A stretch of 64,000 bases of DNA from Boswellia sacra (Eukaryota; Streptophyta; Magnoliopsida; Sapindales; Burseraceae), in assembly GCA_013180625.2 (NCBI GenBank), contig SNVD02008183.1, positions 1 to 64,000 of the forward strand, in the 5' to 3' direction. Below, in pieces: positions 58,270-64,000 of the stretch. Every line of letters begins with the position of its first letter. Position 1 is the stretch's first letter. Below the pieces are notes generated by a model. It made no database searches and had not been told where the DNA came from. It saw only the letters and a list, made by a program, of their open reading frames with translations. A program made the translations under genes and the position numbers.

Positions 58270-60707
58270 CAAAATAATGCTAATGAAAAAAAAGTATTAA
58301 ATTAACTTAAACGCATATACAGATAAAGCTTAGAAAAAATGTTGATTAAGTCTAGCAATTTAGGGTATAGTTAGGTTTACAAAATTATATTCCGAAAAAT
58401 AAATTTTGTTTTCATATATATATATTTATTCAAGGAAATGCTCTTATTTATTATGGTACATTTTTTAATGGTGAAATTATAATTTTGTTTAATGATAACA
58501 AAGGAAATTTAAAAAAATAATAAGAATTGAAAAAGAAGAAAATTTGTTCATTGAATAATTCCAGATCGTTCAAGATGTAAATTTAACTAATATTATGAAG
58601 GGGAGGAAAGTGTCATTTTCTGAAACGTTGGAGTATATATTGGGATTGAGGAAAGCCCGTGTGCGCCTCTTTCTCAAGCCCAGCCCAACCTTTGACACAT
58701 CCATGCAAAAAACAAAATTAAAAATTAACAAACCCTAATCCCCTTTTCTTCAACATTACCGTTTACTCTTTATGTGTTAATTTATGAAAGTGGCTCTTAG
58801 TAGGTTCGCATCCTTGAAAAATTAAATTATTTGGTGCAGTAAATTATTAGATTATTTAATAATATTGATACAAATTGACGCATCAAAGTACGAGTTAAAT
58901 AATGAACCTGAAAAAATCAATATAATAAATGTCTCTTTAAATATGAGTGATAATAAAAGAGTAGTGTGGTACCAGTGACTTCATTGTGTAATATTATTTA
59001 CTTAAAATTGCCAAAAGTTGATACTTCAATTGAAAACATATATAGAAGAGCAACAATTGTTAATTAATTACTCTTTGAGGCAGATTTATTTAGATCTTCA
59101 AAATAGCAAACAGATAAAGCAAACAAGAATAAGCATTTACACAAATGCAGATCCCATTTGAGGATTAGCTAGCCTTCACAATACAATTTATGAATATGAA
59201 ATTCTTTTATAATTAATTAGGAGGTCCCAATCTATCACATGTGGCCAAAAAGAAGCACGAAGAGTACTTTGAAGCTTTACTAAGTGTTTAACTAAATAAG
59301 CAAAAATAGATTGAATTAAGTAAATAATCAAATTAAATAGAATGAACGTATGCTGCTGTTGCACTCCTGACTCTCTCTGTGTCCTCAACATTTGGCCATA
59401 GAAAAAGTCCGTGGACAGCAGTTAGGATCAGTTTCCACTGTCATTTCACTCAGCTCCTTAGTGTCCATGTTGTACCTATACAGCGCCAGCCTAATAGTTA
59501 CCAGTATATGATTTTCCGCAATCAGGTTGGGTCAGAAACAACAACGAGGATCGGAGAAACATAATACATAAGATTTGGCATGCATATCCACCAGTGACGA
59601 AAGAGATGTTGTATTGCTTAATCCAAATGCTTTGCGCTGAGTCCTCTAGAACCCGTATGTTCAACTCATCAACAGAGGCTGCATACGCCAAACTCTCAAC
59701 TCTAACAACTCGTACTTCGCTGACACGTACTTGAATAATCCTCGAAGTGGCCTTCGAACTGGTTGACATGGAGCTTCTATTCTTTCCATGAATTTTTCTG
59801 TTGCAATCTCCATTGAATGAATAAAACATCTAGTTGGAAGAACATTCATTTCATTATATAAGGTTCTGCTATCCAATAAAATACCCCTTGTAGGACTTTG
59901 AAGAGCGTTTCACTATTAGCTGTGCGAACGGAGGTTTGCACTTCACTTTCTAGGGTTCAAGTCATATAAAAATAGCTTCATTCCTCGGATTTCGTCAAGC
60001 ATGAATACCACCGCTTTATATATTCTTTTTGATGCATCGTGGACCGTTGAGTAACAGCTTCTGCCTCCCTCCTTGAATCCGTTTACGTCAGGAAGTAGTT
60101 TCTGCTGTTGTTTGATGGTATCATATACGAAAAACTTGCTCCCATGTGGTTGCCTCGAAAGAGCAATAAACTATTAAATAGTTACAACTTCGGAGAGCCA
60201 GTAGTCACATTCTGTAAACATAAAGTGTCTAGTTCTTTGCTTTGGTGCCTTTCTCATCCAATTGCACAAAGAGTAACTGTACTTCTCAGCAGCACTTGTA
60301 GCATCATTCCTGAACTGGTGGAAAATCTTGATCTTTGATATGGAGTGTTGAAACTTGACCTCTGGAAGATCAAGCTCAGAGACGATATTCAACCACTGCC
60401 TGCACACACTCTTGAATCTGACTACAGATTTCGCTGGAAGTTTCACTGTAATCTCTTCTGCAATCTGTTGAGGCAAGTCATGATGATGCCCTCCACATCT
60501 TGGAAGAATAAAAATGTTGGGTTTGGCCCGGTTGGGTTGATTTCTTCTGAATGCAAATGTATACCTTATAATCTGATTAAAAAGGCAGATTAGAAGAAGC
60601 AATTAATTAAAGAAATATTTTTCAACAAGAAGAAATAATTAAATTCATATATTCATTCTATGAATGAAGAAATATTCCAGTGATATTCTAATTACGACTT
60701 TTTGTAG
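58270..60707. repeat. Segmental duplication, copy B (decayed F-box gene)
   Basis: Same-orientation match to 46960-49600 over both flanks and the gene. Differences are scattered substitutions and small indels, including loss of the start codon region. The right limit is near GTGATATTCTAATTACGA (about 60690-60707), after which the two copies diverge. Confidence 0.85.
59385..60550 (-). pseudogene. F-box pseudogene, sister of the gene at 48211-49410
   Basis: Aligns along its whole length with the intact paralogue, from NQPNRAKPNIFIL through an intact-looking F-box (DLPQQIAEEITVKLPAKSVVRFKSVCRQW) to the C-terminal stop position near 59385. Lesions: the ATGGAGGAA start and part of the 5' UTR are deleted (about 60545-60555), the frame shifts after AEKYSY (about 60265-60285), and further indels occur near 59940-59950, 60140-60160 and in the EMKGSL region (59690-59705). 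No full-length product is possible. Confidence 0.92.
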
Positions 60708-61069
60708 GATTTCCTTTATTTTTAAAGAAAATTTTATATATGTCTCTACTAAAAAAAAAAGCTAAAGATAACTTATTAACTTTGATAATTTAAATCCTTG
60801 GACATAAACTTAATTAAAATCTTCTGACATAAACTTTTTAAAGTATTTTTAATGTTTTCTAATATTTTGGTTTCTTCTATGATAAGTATTCACTTGAATT
60901 AATTTTGATTGATAAAATGTAAATTTTTTAATCATAAAGAATGGGCGCGTCCTTAATTATAAATAACATAGAATTTAAAACATCTTATGATTAGATTCTG
61001 ATATAATTAAGTTTCATTAGAAAAGACATCTAGATTAGCCTGGCTAGAAAAAATTTTCTGGGTCTGCCC
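60708..61069. other. Intergenic spacer
   Basis: AT-rich, nothing recognised beyond the left and right F-box relic borders. Confidence 0.5.
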
Positions 61070-62171
61070 CTGGTCTGCAGGCAATGGTTCGAGATTATCT
61101 CTGATCTTGATTTTCAACAATCCATATCAAAGCTAAGGATAGTCTAGCCGATTATCAACACTCGAAGTGTTGATGATCGCTATAGTTTCTGTTCATTCAA
61201 ACTGTTAATGAAAAAGGCACGAAAGCAAGGAAAGTAGCCACTTTGCGTTTACAGCATGTGTTGACAGTTATTATGAACCGATAAAGTTATCTTGTAATAT
61301 TTTACTACTCTTTCGAGGCAATTGGAGCAAGTTATATGTGTATGATACCATCGCGCAACAGCAGAAACCACTCCCTGAATTCCCAGTCGGCCGTGAATAT
61401 AGGGCATAGGAATATTCTGCTACACAATGGTCTAGGATCCATCAAAGGGAAACTATATAAAGCGGTGATTTTCCTTTGTGATGGAAGTCGATGAATGAAG
61501 CTGTTATTATATGACTTGCACCTTCAAAAAGTGGTGGTGGCGGAGGAAATTAGGAAAGTGGAGCAAGTCCAAACCTCCACTGGCACATAAAATAGTGGAC
61601 AAGTGGCCGATTGTCCTACAAGGGTTGTTGTATTGGATAGGAGAATTACCAAATGATGAAGATATTCAACCTTTGGATCATAGGGAATGGAGATTGCAAC
61701 AGAAAAATTCACGGAAAGAATAGAAGCTCCTTGTCAACCACATACAAGTTGTTAGATATGATTCTAAAAGGATCAGTTTGTTTGGTGCATTCGGCCTCCG
61801 GTGAAGAGTTTAACATATTGGGTTCTGGAGGACTCGGTGCAAAGCTTTTGGATTGAGCAATATACTATCACACTTTCATCAGTAATGGTTCGTAGGCCAT
61901 CCCTCTTAGGCTAAGAAGTCCTAGTCGTTTTCATCCGGAGCTGATTTGGAGAATGGTACGTATCCTAGACTAAGAAATTCCTAGTCGTTTTGATCCCATG
62001 TTGATTGTGGAGAATTAAATACTTCTGAGTATTGCGCTGAAGTTGTCCTGGTACGACATGGATACTAAGGAGCTGAGTGAAATTACCATGGAAGCTGATG
62101 CTTATTGCTTTCCCATGCCAAATTTCCATTATCAAATATTGAGGGATACAATTAAGGTTAGTCAAGAGTAG
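61070..62171 (+). pseudogene. F-box pseudogene, 5'-truncated, plus strand
   Basis: Begins inside the F-box (VCRQWF-type codons at 61073) and continues through DFQQSISKLRIV, LLYDL-like codons about 61500, KWWRRKLGKWSKSKPPLA, GLLYWIGELP, MEIATEKF-type, and DMDTKELSEITMEAD near 62060-62100. Multiple stops and frame changes interrupt it. The longest intact piece is 61511-61723. About the first 55 codons, including most of the F-box, are missing. Confidence 0.88.
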
Positions 62172-63365
62172 TAGTATGGATAAATGGTACTCTTATCTCT
62201 TTTTGTGCTATGATTTTGTGCTCCGTTTTGTTTTTGGTTTGCAGGGGAACCTTTCATTGATTAGCAAGCCACTCCTTATGACCCCAGCTACCATAAGGAA
62301 TGGATGAGGAACCAAGCTCGAAAGGAGCGCAATGAACTTTGATAGATCAAGGAACTAGGGAGAACATGCAGGACCAAGATTTTCAGAAACAGGGCATGCA
62401 GAAACCCCTCTGAAACAACCCAACATTTACCTCTTACGGCTCTAAGCACCTTGGTTTACTTCCAAGAAATTTCAATAGCTTCAAATAGCCAACTTGACTT
62501 CCACTTGTTTATTTCTACGATGCTGAACATTTGGCTCAACAAGACTTATCCAAATGACGACGTATCTTAAAGAGTAGATGAGTATATAGGATTGATTGTA
62601 ATATGTTACCATATCGATTGAAAGGCGAAATTGGGATAGAGAGTATACCGTATCAAGTAGAAGGCGAAATTGGGATATGCAGCATATAAGATCTTAAAGA
62701 GTAGATGCACATATAGGATTAATTTAAGATCTTAAAGAGTAGACGCATATATAGGATTAAGATTTAAGATATTTCAGAGTAGATGAATATGTAGCAGTCA
62801 TTGTAATATGTTACCGTTTCAATTGAAAGGCAAATTAAACTGGGATACAGCTGTATGAATATATGAAAATATATCACAATAATTCAACTATATCAGAAAT
62901 TAAATTAAGAAAAATGTCGTCTCATTTAATTAGATAGATTTGTTGTTTCATAGATTACTAAAATAGGATTATAATTATCATTATCATCATCATATTATTA
63001 TTATTATTTTGGAAATTAATTTCCTATTGTGTTTTGATTAATTAGCAATTGGATTTTTACGGTAAATACAATTCAAGCATGAGTTTGTTTTCTAGTGCTA
63101 CTAAAACTTTTATATGATTAATTCCTAAGATATAAGGATTCCTAAATTAAAATCAATCCTAAATTAAAAATATTGTTATGGCTCCTTATTTAAGGGAGGA
63201 TTTATAGTAAGACTCTTATACATCTGGAGGTTAGGTAAACACAGTCTAAATTCTCCAAAAGATTACTTTCCCCTCTGATTTTTTTCTTGCCTTGCAGGGA
63301 GACCTATTCAGATCGGTGAAATAATTTTGGCAGAAACTTTTTTCTCAATTTCTCTACAGTTTATT
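62172..63365. other. Spacer upstream of the last F-box gene
   Basis: Contains the degenerate minisatellite 62566-62860 and AT-rich DNA to 63180. Near 63300 a TTTTTTTCTTGCCTTGCAG/GG stretch looks like a 3' splice site, so the following F-box gene may have a 5'-UTR intron. No other gene seen. Confidence 0.45.
62566..62860. repeat. Degenerate minisatellite
   Basis: CTTAAAGAGTAGATG-type units followed by (C/T)A(T/C)ATATAGGATT recur at about 62566, 62694, 62730 and (weaker) 62770. GGCGAAATTGGGATA-type units occur at about 62624 and 62661, with a weaker copy near 62830. The two unit types interleave. No coding potential. Confidence 0.7.
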
Positions 63366-64000
63366 ATGAAGGAAAATCAACCCAAAAGAGGTGATCAAGG
63401 TTCTCATCATGGCCTGCCTCAAGTTATCCTGGAAGAGATTATAGTGAGGCTTCCAGAAAAATCATCAGTCAGATTCACGAGTGTCTGCAAGGAGTGGTTC
63501 AACATCATCTGTGGCCTTGGTCTTGATCTTGCAGAGCTCAATTTTCGACAAACCAGATCAAAGATCAATATTTTTTACAAAATCAGTAATGATCGATATT
63601 GGGATGCTGATCGGTACCGTTTATTCAAACTAGATGAAAAAGGCCTGGGAGCAAAGGAAGTGGCCACTTTGCGTTTAGAGAATGTGAGCAAGATGGAGTC
63701 AGCTTGTAAAGGTTTACTCCTCTTGGAGTTGGAAGGCAATCCACCTGGTGGGGCAAAGTGGCTTGTGTATGATACTGTCAGCCATCGGCAGAAGCTACTT
63801 CCAGAAATAGATGGATTGCATAGAAGAAAGAGATTCTGCACAACAATGGTGTACGATGCATCAAACAGAAAATATAAAGTGATTGTATTCCTTGATGATG
63901 TATTTCGAGGAATGAAGCTGTTGTTTTATAACTTGACCTCTTCTCAAGAGTGGTGTAGAGAAGAAAGAAAATTAGGAGAGTGGAGGCAGTCGAAACCTCC
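63366..64000 (+). CDS. F-box protein, N-terminal part, runs off the window
   Basis: Open from ATG at 63366 to the window end, 211 complete codons without a stop. Starts MKENQPKRGDQ, then the F-box at about 17-57 (GLPQVILEEIIVRLPEKSSVRFTSVCKEWF), and the beginning of the associated region: RLFKLDEKGLGAKEVATLRL, KGLLLLELEG, TMVYDASNRKYKVIVFLDD, MKLLFYNL, GEWRQSKPP. It is the only plus-strand member of the cluster that is still open in the visible part. The 3' half lies outside. It may be an SCF substrate adaptor like the others. Confidence 0.9.
   Translation, partial: MKENQPKRGDQGSHHGLPQVILEEIIVRLPEKSSVRFTSVCKEWFNIICGLGLDLAELNFRQTRSKINIFYKISNDRYWDADRYRLFKLDEKGLGAKEVATLRLENVSKMESACKGLLLLELEGNPPGGAKWLVYDTVSHRQKLLPEIDGLHRRKRFCTTMVYDASNRKYKVIVFLDDVFRGMKLLFYNLTSSQEWCREERKLGEWRQSKP

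Noticed and set aside
48211..64000. Self-incompatibility S-locus (F-box array with S-RNase)
   Set aside because: The F-box cluster could suggest it, but no T2-type RNase frame or motif is seen in the window, and the F-box sequences do not show features specific to pollen S genes.

Overview
The window is nuclear DNA of a flowering plant, most likely a eudicot. It is AT-rich, with intron-containing housekeeping genes, CC-NB-LRR resistance genes, an F-box gene family, and decayed retroelements and small DNA transposons between the genes. I cannot name the species from sequence alone.

Layout. (1) 1-5101: the 3' part of a Ty3/Gypsy chromovirus-type LTR retrotransposon, with a decayed pol and a 2.56-kb LTR. 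The LTR carries a 38-bp Tn5 mosaic-end palindrome that is almost certainly a sequencing-library artefact. (2) 5102-16908: two tandem minus-strand CC-NB-ARC-LRR genes. The first (5102-6352) is cut after the NB-ARC domain by the retrotransposon. The second (14176-16908) is 910 codons long, and its stop codon is created by a PIF/Harbinger-like insertion (12545-14176) that separated it from the last 31 codons of its former frame. A hAT-like element with an exact 8-bp target duplication and a fold-back MITE lie between them. (3) 19185-31000: an NHL/LEA2-type membrane protein, plastid SUFE1 (SufE-BolA), a small tandem array of GNAT acetyltransferase genes (one intact copy and two relics), and a three-exon cytosolic fructose-bisphosphate aldolase. 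(4) 31428-39700: a 14-coding-exon uridine kinase / uracil phosphoribosyltransferase-like gene with an intron in its 5' UTR. (5) 39700-47000: gene-poor, AT-rich DNA with a nested pair of MITE-like elements. (6) 47000-64000: a cluster of single-exon F-box genes with an F-box-associated domain. It holds three intact minus-strand genes, one plus-strand gene running off the window end, and four relics. Part of it is a segmental duplication of about 2.5 kb.

How it fits together. The housekeeping block (SUFE1 for Fe-S cluster sulfur supply, aldolase for glycolysis, UKL for pyrimidine salvage) looks ordinary and intact. The NLR and F-box blocks show birth-and-death evolution: tandem copies, truncations and transposon-made gene ends. 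I found no convincing new biological system. The observations most worth checking are the library-junction artefact, the two transposon-defined NLR ends, and a 28-bp-arm hairpin at 50757-50817.
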